A stretch of DNA of 28,128 bases from Plakobranchus ocellatus (GCA_019648995.1 BLXT01002806.1:125218-153345), one strand, 5' to 3'. Shown: positions 12,201 through 21,553, counted from the stretch's first letter. Numbers and translations: made by a program. Notes: generated by a model from the letters alone, not told the origin.

Positions 12201-15200
12201 GTAAGGGAGTCAAAGCATTTATTTACAGAGCCTTTTATTTTATGTTATGAATTTTAATTAGCTAATTAGCTGGGTCTCAGTGAAGATTAATAAAAATTCC
12301 TCTCTAGTGTTGTTTTTTATCTCTAAATTCTCTTAACCTGTCATATTCGCAAAACAGTAAAAGCTCAAGTACACCCTTATATTTTTTTGTCTTTTTCTTT
12401 AACTGCCCTTCCACCGCCAGCCCCCCCAATTTTTGTTTTCAGTTAGATAATCTGGGGAATTATTTTAAATTACTTATACTTGGCTTGAAATTCATGATTT
12501 TTATTTTTGTTTAAATTCCCACAGCTTTCATCCTTTAATCATTGTTTCAATTTATATACCTATAAAGACCTTAAAGCAATCTTTAATTTGATATCAATTT
12601 TGTTTATTTCTGTCCATTAGTTTTTTTTTCTTGAATTTTTTTTATTTAGTTAAAAATGAGATATTTTGCCTTCCTTGGCAAAATGTGCAAATTTGCATGG
12701 AAAGCCATATTCATGTGAGAAAATAAATATCTTAAGACTGTCTGACAATCTAAAAAAAAAATGCATCAAATATATATACATGAGAAGGTGCTCAGAAAGT
12801 TTAAAGGCCGTGGCCCTGTATTTGGGAAAGTTATGGGGGTATAAAGATGCTAATGTGTAACATTGCCAAACGTCGCACAAAATTATTTTTAAAATTCATA
12901 AAATCCTTAAATATTAATGTACAGCTATGAATTTGGTACCAAAATTCTTAGAATCAAAAGATCTATCCATTTCAGAGGTTATTTGATTGATATAATGTAA
13001 ATCAAATTTTGGTTTTGGGTACCTACTATACATCATACATACATGTAAATTGAACAAAGGGCAGATTATAGATTTATGATTATTACCATTTTTAAGGAAA
13101 AAAAAAACACTATTAGGAATGAAGTAGGACTGACATTTCTTTTTGTAAATTTCTAGTCCCTTGTGTATGAAAAGAAAAATCCTAACCTTCAAGAAAGTAT
13201 TAGTGCAAACATATCCTTTAGATTTTTCAACCTCCTCATCTTTTTGAATTATAAGATTTTACAAAGCTTGTTTTCAGATGCACAAGAATTTTTTTTTTGT
13301 AGATCTAGACTTGTCAAGGTGTAAATGATGTCAATGAAAGGACTATCATCCTAATTTTTCCCCTAATGTATGCCTTATAACATTATGCCACGTGCAGTTT
13401 TTGTTGGTAAAACTTGATTATAGACTCCGGACCGCTCATCCTTTATCACTTTGTCGCTAAGTGAATGTATGAGTTGGAGGGGACATAAGCAATTATATAC
13501 AAAGCAAAACTCACTAAATCTTAAAAGAATGAATACCTTGTACTTCTCTAGTTCTGTTTCAACATTAACTTTCAAGTCTGGAAACATATGAGTGTAATGC
13601 TCTACAAGATGTTGAAATCTACAAAAGAGAAACAAGAAAACCAAGGTAAATTTTTAAAAGAAAAATTTTAACAAAGTACTAATATGTCTGAATATAGCAT
13701 AAGAATATGAAAAGTTACAGAAATGATATCAAGCAAGTTTTAAAAGGCACTTTACTTAAACCAATGAGAATTTATCACCAACACTTGATTTAATGTGATA
13801 ACAATCTAGTCCAAATTACGAAATTGAATAAATAAGAGTTGATTTGCGATGAAGTTTAGAATAACTTATCACTAACACATTGAATCAAACATTTCATATA
13901 ATAGCAAGGTCCAGATTATGAAATCAAATTAATAGCAGTTGAACAGTCATAAAAAAAAAAAAGTTACTTTTCTGAGAATTTGTTGAAATCTCCCACTAGA
14001 TCAGACACTCGAAGACCATTGCGTGTAGCCTATTGGGGGAAATAAACAACAAACTTTAGACATTACAACCATTATAAATAAAAATTTAAAATTAACTTTT
14101 GAATAAAATCTTTCCTAAAATAAAGTGTTTTAAGTTTCCCATTCATAGTGTTTTCCAAACTTTTGGCCTTGTCCAGCTCTATATCTCTCAAAGAAGGAAT
14201 ATCCCAAAAGATCCTAAGACAATTTGACTCCACCAGCAAACCGTTATAAAACAAGAACTAATATGCACACATACACACACTTCCATATTATTTTTCTCAC
14301 CAATGACACTATAACAACAAATAGGCTTGAAAGTCAATATTCATTATTTTAATAATGATTTCCCATATTAATTTGAAAAGCCTTTATAATCTACTTTCTA
14401 AGGCATTCTTTGATGCTGAGGTAAAATTTTGTTCTTAATAAACTTTGATATGTCTTTAATGATCTCAAGCTTTATGTCCCTTCACAAGGTAAACTAAGAT
14501 AAAAGAAAGCCCAATCCCAAGCTTTATATAGCAGAGATTTTTATACCTTTGAAGAGTAAGTTGGACCAATGCCCTTTTTTGTAGTGCCAATGCTGTAAAG
14601 AAAAAAGGCAAAAACACAATCACATAAATTAGAAGTTAACATGTACAAGTGAGTCACATATTATCAAGTTCATTCACATAGTCAAAATTGAATTTTGCAC
14701 TTCTATTGAACTCTCATCACCTACACATATTAAATTCAAATTAGCTAGAACAAAAAAAATAGTGTGAACTTAAAAACACTTGAAAATATATGAAAATATG
14801 ATGTAAAGTATCCAGTAGCAGCTCTACTGAATTCTCTCACAAGAAGAGAACTTGGATTTCTGTAATAAAGGGAAAGCAATACAATCTTCAAGTTAAAAAT
14901 CATAGGCATGATGTAACTGTATTACTAGACTAGTGTGTTTGGTGTCCTAGAGTTCATAGAAAGGAAAATCAGAAAACTTTAAATTTTGAAAACATACAGA
15001 GCCAATAAACATATCAATATTGGGGAACTTCTTTGTTAAAAAAAATTGTCTTCTACGTTGGTCATTTATTATTGGTACTAGGTACCCCAAACCTGCCCAG
15101 ACTCGCCTCTGCGGCAGAAAATTTAGATATTTTGTCTAATTTAACTAAACTAGNNNNNNNNNNNNNNNNNNNNNNNNNNNNNNNNNNNNNNNNNNNNNNN

Positions 15201-18200
15201 NNNNNNNNNNNNNNNNNNNNNNNNNNNNNNNNNNNNNNNNNNNNNNNNNNNNNNNNNNNNNNNNNNNNNNNNNNNNNNNNNNNNNNNNNNNNNNNNNNNN
15301 NNNNNNNNNNNNNNNNNNNNNNNNNNNNNNNNNNNNNNNNNNNNNNNNNNNNNNNNNNNNNNNNNNNNNNNNNNNNNNNNNNNNNNNNNNNNNNNNNNNN
15401 NNNNNNNNNNNNNNNNNNNNNNNNNNNNNNNNNNNNNNNNNNNNNNNNNNNNNNNNNNNNNNNNNNNNNNNNNNNNNNNNNNNNNNNNNNNNNNNNNNNN
15501 NNNNNGAAACATGGGGGGTGTTCTTTGTAAAACACTGGCACATCGTGTCGATTCATATGGGTGCTCCCAAAATAGTCCCATTCTATAGGAAAATGTACGA
15601 CCTTTTCAATGGTGTGTGTGTCATTTTCGTGCGAGGGTAGAAGTTGGCGAAAAATTGAAATAAGTTTTAATAACGATGAAAAATCGTGAAAATTAACCGA
15701 TTTCGGCAATTCTGGTATCAAACTAATAAGGAAAACCATTTTTCTACCACATATTAAAAAATTGTATTCATCCGCCGTATCGACACTGTGTGCCATCGCT
15801 TTCCGTGAGGCATGATTTTTGCAACACACCGCGATGAGAGGCTGACAGGGCAGATTCATGTTAAGCCCCGGGCCTACTCTTCAATTCACAACGTCGCCGC
15901 CGGGCAGACCCAATTCTCCACACCTTTTATTTTCAATCCTTTTTATTGATTTTAAAGCATAAAAGGGTTTTAAGTTTATCAGAAATTATTCATCTCTCCG
16001 ATCGCATGATACAGCCAGTTAGATCTAATTTAGATCTAGGATTTCGGACTATGTCTATTTTTATAGAAAGCCCCCAGCTTGTTCTAGTAACTATGTACGC
16101 ATCAAGTAGAACTTATTTCATTAAAAACTGCTCATTTTTAATACTTTTCTCCATTTAAATTGTACTTAAAAGCTGTGATATATGATTATTTTATTGTCGT
16201 TTTCACGAACCGAGAAAACAAAATGGTGGCCACACCATTCAACACAGCTCTCTCAAATGGACCCGACCAACTTGTGAACAGGTTCAGATAGTCAATCCTG
16301 TTGCAATGCCCTAAAACGTATTTCCTACATTTGAAAAACGTTTTTTTTTTTTTTTTCTACCCCCACATTGTTGAAACCAAAATGATATTCTCTTTAAAAA
16401 ATTAAAGGTCTAGAAAATAGGTAACTAGATTTTAATGTGCTGAGGCAATGTCATAACTGGACTTATAAGTTATATCCCCTATCTACGGCAATGGTTGACT
16501 AGCCCAAAGTAAACAAACAAACTTATCTGATAGTGATACAGTGATAGATTCAAGATTGTCTTTCCGAGTAGATTAAAAAATCGATAATTTATTAATAAAC
16601 CAAACTTCGTAGAATAGGCCGAATTAATTGAACAGACTGGTATAAATATAGTCTGTCAATTTTAACTCATCACTGGTTTATTGATTCGATTTTCTATTAT
16701 GCCTCCCAAAATTGGCTTGTCTGCTTTTGCATAATTACCTATGTCTCGGACTGTTTATGTAGCGACTGTAATGGGATTATAAGCATATATGTGTATGGTT
16801 TCATTACTTAAAACAATAGACTTCATTTTTCTAATTGTTGTAGTGCCTCATTCATTACAATATCTTGAATGGTTGATTTTTAATGAATTTTTGAAAATTG
16901 TAATTTTTTTGCAAATTTTATAAAACGCAAATTTTGGGCATTTTGAAAATGCATTTTGCATTACTGCTTTTATAGCATTAATTCATTTTTATTTAATGTT
17001 TTAGAACTTTATTTTCTGGATATTTTGACATAAGTATCAAATATATGGCCCAATAATTAAAATTTTTATGAAATTTTAAAACTTTGAAAAAATTCGTTTT
17101 TTTACTTCCCTTGCCAAATTTTGTGAAAAGTGGGAGTGGGCCATGTTGCTAGTGACTAAAAAAGTACTTTCCATTGATTTATACCTCTGAAAAAAATTGA
17201 GTATGCAGTACTTTTTGTTCCAGGTGTGATTTAGAAGTTGCAAGAGTTTAGGATCAATACTTTTTATAATATGGATGTCAAAAGTTGGCTTTCCATGCTG
17301 ATTTTTCACGGTCTCCAAGAGTACCCAAACTCGCGTACTTTAGAAGAACGTAACTTCTATAAATATTGTCCGATTTTCAAAATGTTTTTTGCTCTGTTCT
17401 TATCTCACTGAAATCTATTAATTAAACACATAATATAAGATATATAGTCAATTTGAAATTTTGGTTTGGGGTACCTATTGGTACAGCTAAAGGGAAGACT
17501 TCATAACTTTAGGGACTAGTGCCTCATTTTAGTTGAAGGTTACTGAAATCAGCTGAATTTATGGATAAAAAAATAAAAGCGTTTCAAAACCACCATGCTT
17601 CAAACACTTACGATTTTTGGCCTCGGCCAGACTCTTGCATACCATCGACTTGTTGATGCATATCAAACACTGTTGGAAAGTGGAATTAATTTATTTTTCT
17701 TAAAAGCCAAGTTAATTAATGTTCATGTAAATGGGTTATACATGTCAAATCTTAGATCAGTCATAGTGTGCGCCTCTGAAACATGGTGCTCAACATTAAT
17801 TAGTACTTTATGGAAAGTATTTTTTTTTTTCATTTCTACATAATTTTATCAAAGCCCCAAATGGCTTGAACCCGTCAGGGTCAAGTAATGAAAATTACCT
17901 ACATAACTTTTCAGTTAAAATACTGATCTATACTCGTATTTAAAAAAAAACAAAAAAAAAATAAGAAAAGAAAAAAGAAAAGAAAATGTGCACGTTTCAA
18001 GAATTAGGCCTTAGCATTTATATTTCTTATTTTCTACCTGCCTTTGACATTTGTGGGACCAGCAGGTAGAGTATGCCGCAGAGTTTGATCCATTGAATCA
18101 TATACTAAAACAATGATTACTCACTTAAGGTCAGAACTTGATTTATGATACCATTGTAGGACAAAATTAATCATCTCTGATGAGAGATACCCAGCACATA

Positions 18201-21131
18201 GAAATGAGCCATCAGAAGAAAAAAGGTTTTTCTTTGTAATATGTACTTCTATCAGTACAGACAGGATTAGAAGGCATGGTTTTAGGCTGATGGTATGGTT
18301 TAATTTATAACCAGTTCACAATAAGGTGATCTATGGCTTTCCATCATGGTAAGGTGCCAGTGGTGGGGCTCTAACACAGCAGAAGGGGCCTTGCAGATCT
18401 CAGGGTGGAGCTAATGGTAGGCCTGAGCATCAACACAAGAAGCCTGATGAGGACCACAAAATCTCAAAAAGAAACAAAAACACAATCTCCAACTAAAGGC
18501 CGAAGTGGCATTTTTCAAAAAGAGTAGATGAATTAAAATAAAAACAACTAAAAAGTGTTGAGACACAAAAGAAATTGAAACCTTATTCCCCAGATATCTA
18601 CTATTTACTATAGAAAAGTTTCTAAGCCTAGCTCCTTCATAATATCTTACCTAGGTGAGCTCTGTCTGAAATAATCAAACGCTCCTCTACATTCTCCAGG
18701 TTGTTGTGTTCCATTTCCTTGAACAAATCTGGCAAATGTATAACTACACCATTCCCTGAAAAAGACATAAATGTACCATATACCTGTATTATACACAAAG
18801 CAAGAGGGGTGCGGGTGGGGGGAGTGTGACTTGGTAAATGAAAACACCTACTGAGCAAGACAAATTTTAAAACTTGTAACTCCAGCGATTAAAAATTAAT
18901 CTAAAGTGGATTTTTAAAAAGAATTCTTTTAGTAATACAATAAAAATATTAAGTTTATTTCTTGTTTTAAAAAGATACTTGAAGTTGAAGGTAAATCTTT
19001 TTACATATCTGACTAAAGCAAAGAACCTATGCATGAAATTTGTATTTCAGAATACTTTAGTAGCTTTTTGAGATTAAAATGAAAAAGAAAACTGTATGCT
19101 TCACATGCAATAGTAAATATTGTTGCTATGTGTCATGAAAGGCAAAACCTCTCAGTCTCGGTGTGATCCTTACCTATAACACCTTTACAACCAGGATACA
19201 CGAGACCACTTGGCAGCAGATGAAAGGCATAGTGTTTGTCTTGCACATGGATGGAATGGCCAGCATTATTTCCTCCCTTATAAACGTAGCAAAAATAAAG
19301 CGTCTGTGATATTACATTGAATGTAATGCAAACTCCACAAGCATTTTACGATATACATAATGCAAATGGTTGTTTTAAAAGTAAGTAACAGATTCCAACA
19401 TATTACTTCTGGAAAAAAAAAAATTCAAGGACCCTGAGGATGCACAGGCAGGCAATGAAATAAAAAAAAAAAAAAAAAGAATGCTTAAGATTAAAACATT
19501 TTGCCTGCTAGTTACTGTTAGCTTCTATAATTTGACAAGATTTATCAGAGCCAAAAAGATATACGTGCTGTGCAACATTGAACATGACAAAGATGTGCAA
19601 ATATCTACCAATTCTGAAATTCAAAATAAAGCAAAAATTTTTTAAAATATTGAATTTATTCCTACATTCCATCAAGAAAAATTGCGTGTGACATACAATA
19701 ACTCAAAGTAAATCAGTGGTTTGAACCAACTTCTTTTTATAAATTCGTCAATTCTTTACTTCAAGCTCAACAAGAAAGTGACTATCAAATCAAGTGACCA
19801 CTTTTCTGTTATTTTTTTAAGAGGATTTCTACAACTTGGAATCATTTTCTATTAATCATTGGAGGATAAAATTTAACATTTTTCAGCTTCACTCAGCAAT
19901 TGAAGCATTCTTTAGTTGTTCTAATTAACAATATTTGCCCTCATTATGTCCGTTCAGCTTCACTGGGGAGTTTTAGCATGATGAAATTGACCTTTACACA
20001 CTGATCTTTTGTCGTAACCTTCAGCTTTTAAGTTCATTTTGCAGCCGCGGGCCAGTGGAAACAATAGTTATTGATTACTCTACCAGACATATGCAGTCAA
20101 TTTTTGGACAAATATTCCACTCACCAAGGTCAAATTTACTTTGTTGTACTTTTGTTTGATGTACACTCTTAAAACTCCCCTCATAGAGGAGGTTGCCATT
20201 CTGTTTAACATTCAACATCGAATGTAAGCCCTAAAAAGTTTGAATCATCCCAAATTTATAATTTCAATGATACTGACATTACTTGACCATTCTTAGTATT
20301 AGTATCAGAATATCAGATCATTTTGCATTGAATCTTCATTGTTCATCTCGTTTGACTGTGATACTGATCAGTACAATTTCTGCCATAGTTGAGCAATGGA
20401 GCCACAAAAACATGTTTAAAATGGTGTTTAACATTTAGGGCTTGCATTTGATTTTGAATGTTAAACAGAATGGCAACCTCCTCTATGAGGGGAGTTTAAG
20501 AGTGTACATCAAACAAAAGTACAACAAATAAATAGGCAAGACTTCTGATTGTGCACCAAAGAAGAGTAAATCTATGAAAGTGTGCTTAACAACATGTCAC
20601 CCATATTACTGTATAACCGTTTAATAATCTAAAAATAAAACTAAAACTCAATTACTTAAGATCATTGTTTTATTTCCAATTTAATTTCTGAAACAGACCT
20701 GAGCAACAAAAACTCGATGCCATAATAAAATCTAAGATGGTGATCTAAATGACTAAGGTGACCAGTTTTAACCCAAAAATTTTAATTTATATCATTGATT
20801 TTTATATGAAATTAATAATTGTTAGTGATTTTTTTTACAGGTTGTTAACTGCCATCATTTCGTCATTACAATCGAAATATGGCCGAGTGCATAATCGGAA
20901 TTCTTTCCAATAATTAGATCTGGCCGCATTAATGAGTTCAAGCTGATTTAGATGTAGGCCTACCTGACAACGACAACATAAATCGGCCTCGGCAGCGAGC
21001 ATATCAACCACTTTCCCTTTTCCCTCATCACCCCACTGGGTTCCGAGAACTACAGTCACTGGGCGATGCTCTCCAATTCTTTTCATTTTGACAGGAATAA
21101 CAGAACCGTTTTCTTTCAAGTGCTCAGCCAT
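6164..21131 (-). CDS. ADSS: Adenylosuccinate synthetase, complete 13-exon gene (442 aa)
   Basis: Makes adenylosuccinate from IMP, aspartate and GTP, the first committed step from IMP to AMP; a cytosolic homodimer in animals. Coding exons (minus): 21131-20964, 19276-19174, 18755-18651, 17669-17612, 14592-14547, 14029-13968, 13618-13537, 10162-10039, 9259-9105, 8690-8566, 7548-7451, 6774-6625, 6216-6164. They total 1329 nt with compatible phases and GT-AG borders, close to the roughly 456 residues of vertebrate enzymes. Visible landmarks: [11 protein letters not shown] at residues 30-40 (catalytic Asp35), NNAGH with His63, [11 protein letters not shown] at 147-157 (IMP loop), Arg163 (subunit-crossing Arg), TTGRPRR at 317-323 (aspartate loop), TKLD at 347-350 (guanine recognition). 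Odd point: Cys239 replaces the usual Gly in VEGA. Introns 4 and 7 are enlarged by transposons. The N-terminal extension before the P-loop is eukaryote-like. Confidence 0.97.
6625..6774 (-). CDS. ADSS: ADSS exon 12 (residues 377-425)
   Basis: 150 nt, acceptor TCCAG|CCTCTG, donor CCTG|GTAAGT. Encodes [23 protein letters not shown] and SHVGVP, the C-terminal guanine-site region. Confidence 0.96.
7115..7177. repeat. GC-rich 63-nt hairpin in ADSS intron 11
   Basis: Arms 7115-7130 and 7162-7177 (GCTAG-CA-TGTGCCA against its complement) pair with two mismatches. An inner CCCC/GGGG stem closes the loop CTTTCGAC. It sits in a GC-rich patch (about 7110-7235) inside AT-rich intron, possibly part of a SINE or MITE. 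Confidence 0.6.
7451..7548 (-). CDS. ADSS: ADSS exon 11 (residues 344-375)
   Basis: 98 nt, acceptor AATAG|TCTAGC, donor CCAG|GTAAAA. Encodes [19 protein letters not shown]; Lys348 and Asp350 are the guanine-recognition residues. Confidence 0.96.
8566..8690 (-). CDS. ADSS: ADSS exon 10 (residues 302-342)
   Basis: 125 nt, acceptor CCTAG|GAAAAA, donor ACAGG|GTATGA. Encodes [14 protein letters not shown], the aspartate-binding loop with Arg320 and Arg322, and NMVNGFT. Confidence 0.96.
8772..8896. repeat. 125-bp near-perfect foldback in ADSS intron 9
   Basis: Arms of about 60 bp run GATAAGAAATTTAAAG... and return ...CTTTAAATTTCTTATC, with few mismatches and a loop of about 5 nt (GCATT). This fits a foldback MITE. 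Transcribed with the intron it would form a long hairpin. Confidence 0.85.
9105..9259 (-). CDS. ADSS: ADSS exon 9 (residues 251-301)
   Basis: 155 nt, acceptor CTAAG|GGCTCT, donor AGAT|GTGAGT. Encodes [19 protein letters not shown] and [12 protein letters not shown], the most conserved block of the family. Leu251 stands where the family usually has Thr before YPFVTSS. Confidence 0.97.
9412..9839. repeat. Minisatellite, 11 copies of a 39-bp unit, in ADSS intron 8
   Basis: Eleven units begin at 9412, 9451, 9490, 9529, 9568, 9607, 9646, 9685, 9724, 9763 and 9802. Units 4, 9 and 10 are identical. Two main variants alternate in blocks: ACCTGACTC (units 2, 6, 7, 8) and ATGTGATTC (units 4, 9, 10). 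Because 39 is a multiple of 3, an open frame persists on both strands. Confidence 0.97.
10039..10162 (-). CDS. ADSS: ADSS exon 8 (residues 209-249)
   Basis: 124 nt, acceptor TTCAG|GATCTC, donor TTTG|GTGAGT. Encodes [10 protein letters not shown] and [15 protein letters not shown]. The motif is VEGA in other members; here codon TGC gives Cys239 in place of Gly. Confidence 0.96.
10706..10712 (+). repeat. Target-site duplication CTATACA, left of copy 1
   Basis: Identical to 13026-13032 and directly abutting the TIR on each side. Confidence 0.85.
10713..13025 (+). mobile_element. TAGGTACCC TIR element, copy 1 (2313 bp), in ADSS intron 7
   Basis: Left end TAGGTACCCAAAACC at 10713-10727; its exact reverse complement lies at 13011-13025. 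CTATACA is duplicated at 10706-10712 and 13026-13032. No long open frame lies inside, so it is non-autonomous or decayed. It contains a GC-richer, CpG-bearing stretch at about 11270-11540, unlike the host intron. Superfamily unknown: few families make 7-bp duplications (P and Dada are possibilities). The orientation given is that shared with copy 2, not a transcription direction. Confidence 0.88.
13026..13032 (+). repeat. Target-site duplication CTATACA, right of copy 1
   Basis: Partner of 10706-10712. Confidence 0.85.
13537..13618 (-). CDS. ADSS: ADSS exon 7 (residues 182-208)
   Basis: 82 nt, acceptor TGTAG|ATTTCA, donor CAAG|GTATTC. Encodes the moderately conserved helical stretch containing [13 protein letters not shown]. 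Confidence 0.93.
13767..13942. repeat. Diverged tandem duplication in ADSS intron 6
   Basis: Segment 13767-13842 resembles 13858-13942: both run AGAAT..TTATCAC.AACAC, then GTCCA.ATTA.GAAAT, and end AG.AGTTGA or similar. Divergence and small gaps suggest an old duplication. Confidence 0.65.
13968..14029 (-). CDS. ADSS: ADSS exon 6 (residues 161-180)
   Basis: 62 nt, acceptor AATAG|GCTACA, donor GAAAA|GTAACT. Encodes [20 protein letters not shown]. Arg163 corresponds to the arginine that reaches into the neighbouring subunit's IMP site. Confidence 0.95.
14547..14592 (-). CDS. ADSS: ADSS exon 5 (residues 146-160)
   Basis: A 46-nt exon, acceptor TACAG|CATTGG, donor AAAG|GTATAA. Encodes [15 protein letters not shown], the IMP-binding threonine loop. 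Ser145 is split with exon 4; vertebrate enzymes have Asn there. Confidence 0.96.
15072..15078 (+). repeat. Target-site duplication TTGGTAC, left of copy 2
   Basis: Identical to 17478-17484 and abutting the TIR. Confidence 0.85.
15079..17477 (+). mobile_element. TAGGTACCC TIR element, copy 2 (about 2.4 kb), in ADSS intron 4
   Basis: Left end TAGGTACCCCAAACC at 15079-15093; its exact reverse complement lies at 17463-17477. TTGGTAC is duplicated at 15072-15078 and 17478-17484. Its right subterminal sequence matches copy 1 (AAAATTT next to the TIR on the inward side), so both copies lie in the same orientation. The 352-N gap lies inside, so the true length may differ from 2399. It holds a GC-richer stretch at about 15506-15930 and an internal foldback near 16576-16693. 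No transposase recognised. Confidence 0.88.
15154..15505. other. Assembly gap (352 N)
   Basis: A run of N inside transposon copy 2. No ADSS exon is missing here, because exons 4 and 5 flank the element and join in frame. Confidence 1.
17478..17484 (+). repeat. Target-site duplication TTGGTAC, right of copy 2
   Basis: Partner of 15072-15078. Confidence 0.85.
17612..17669 (-). CDS. ADSS: ADSS exon 4 (residues 126-144)
   Basis: A 58-nt microexon-size segment between acceptor AACAG|TGTTTG and donor AATC|GTAAGT. Reads [19 protein letters not shown], matching the family VFDFHQ-DG region. It is easy to miss because it is short and lies beside transposon copy 2 (133 bp separate element and exon). 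Confidence 0.93.
18651..18755 (-). CDS. ADSS: ADSS exon 3 (residues 91-125)
   Basis: Acceptor TTCAG|GGAATGG, donor CTAG|GTAAGA, 105 nt. Encodes [15 protein letters not shown] and then [10 protein letters not shown], both strongly conserved in animal adenylosuccinate synthetases. Confidence 0.96.
19174..19276 (-). CDS. ADSS: ADSS exon 2 (residues 57-90)
   Basis: Acceptor TATAAG|GGAGGA, donor ATAG|GTAAGG, 103 nt. Encodes [11 protein letters not shown], with His63 matching the catalytic His of the family, and the conserved FHLLPSG. Ends in phase 1; Gly91 is completed in exon 3. Confidence 0.96.
20140..20528. mobile_element. 389-bp element with about 95-bp inverted repeats in ADSS intron 1
   Basis: Left arm 20140-20235 and right arm 20434-20528 are near-identical reverse complements, starting TTTGTTGTACTTTTGTTTG. 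The arms contain the reciprocal strings CTCATAGAGGAGGTTGCC and its complement. The middle, about 200 bp, is unique and has no open frame. This is the structure of a long-TIR MITE. No clear target duplication; pairing continues loosely for a few bases outside the ends. Confidence 0.85.
20964..21131 (-). CDS. ADSS: ADSS exon 1 (residues 1-56)
   Basis: Starts MAEHLKENG and ends RCQ at a phase-0 donor CAG|GTAGGC. The ATG has A at -3 and G at +4, a strong start context. It carries the phosphate-binding loop WGDEGKGK with catalytic Asp35. The open frame continues past the donor, but the homologous protein resumes in exon 2 with GGNNAGH. Confidence 0.97.
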
Positions 21132-21545
21132 TATTCACCGCTTGACTGTTGGTCTCATTTGCAAAGCACTATTTAATTTTTCTAAAAATCGAGATCAACA
21201 TTTAAAAACTGACAACTGACTTATAATACGGGAATGGACTAGGGTAAATCTTGAATCGTGTCATGAAGTCCCCACTTCTTAGCAGAGCAGAAACAGCGCG
21301 AACGGAAAGTAAAGTAACCTTGAGGAGCAAATCTGGAGTGCTCTCCCTTCTTTTTTCGCAAATAATGTGTGAATGTGATTTTGAGGATGAATCAACAGCT
21401 TGTTAATGCTTCTGATATCATCATAAATATTTTAATTTAAAAAAACAACACATTTATATAAAATTATTATTTCCATGGCAGTATTCGTGCGAAACAACTA
21501 AAGACATAACTCTACTTGCCGTTGCTGGGAGTAAGCATAAACAAG
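21132..21545. promoter_or_regulatory. Shared divergent promoter between ADSS and the docking-domain gene
   Basis: Only 414 bp separate the two start codons, and the genes point away from each other, so both promoters and 5' UTRs must lie here. A TATATAAA string occurs at 21455-21462 on the plus strand, about 90 bp before the plus start codon. The surrounding DNA is AT-rich, so this may be chance. Confidence 0.7.
21135..21158 (-). promoter_or_regulatory. Upstream ORF before the ADSS start
   Basis: ATG AGA CCA ACA GTC AAG CGG TGA lies just 5' of the main start; its TGA is followed by ATA and then the main ATG. If transcription starts upstream of 21158, this 7-residue uORF would allow termination-reinitiation control. 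The transcription start is unknown. Confidence 0.45.
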
Positions 21546-21553
21546 ATGGCGGA
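21543..21553 (+). promoter_or_regulatory. YY1-like motif on the start codon
   Basis: AAGATGGCGGA matches the AANATGGCGGC type of YY1 element that often overlaps start codons of housekeeping and divergent genes. Here the ATG in the motif is the inferred initiation codon. Confidence 0.5.

Noticed and set aside
15033-15859. Long open frames spanning the N gap
   Set aside because: The frame across 352 N is meaningless, and the minus frame would run through the transposon TIR and target duplication into the host intron. Only the part right of the gap is kept, as a weak finding.
17863-17872. tRNA-type B-box match on the minus strand (GGTTCAAGCC)
   Set aside because: No A box at the proper distance and no cloverleaf; a chance match.
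20835-20963. Continuation of the ADSS exon 1 frame past CAG|GTAGGC
   Set aside because: The family sequence resumes in exon 2 at 19276 in the right phase, so this stretch is intron read-through.
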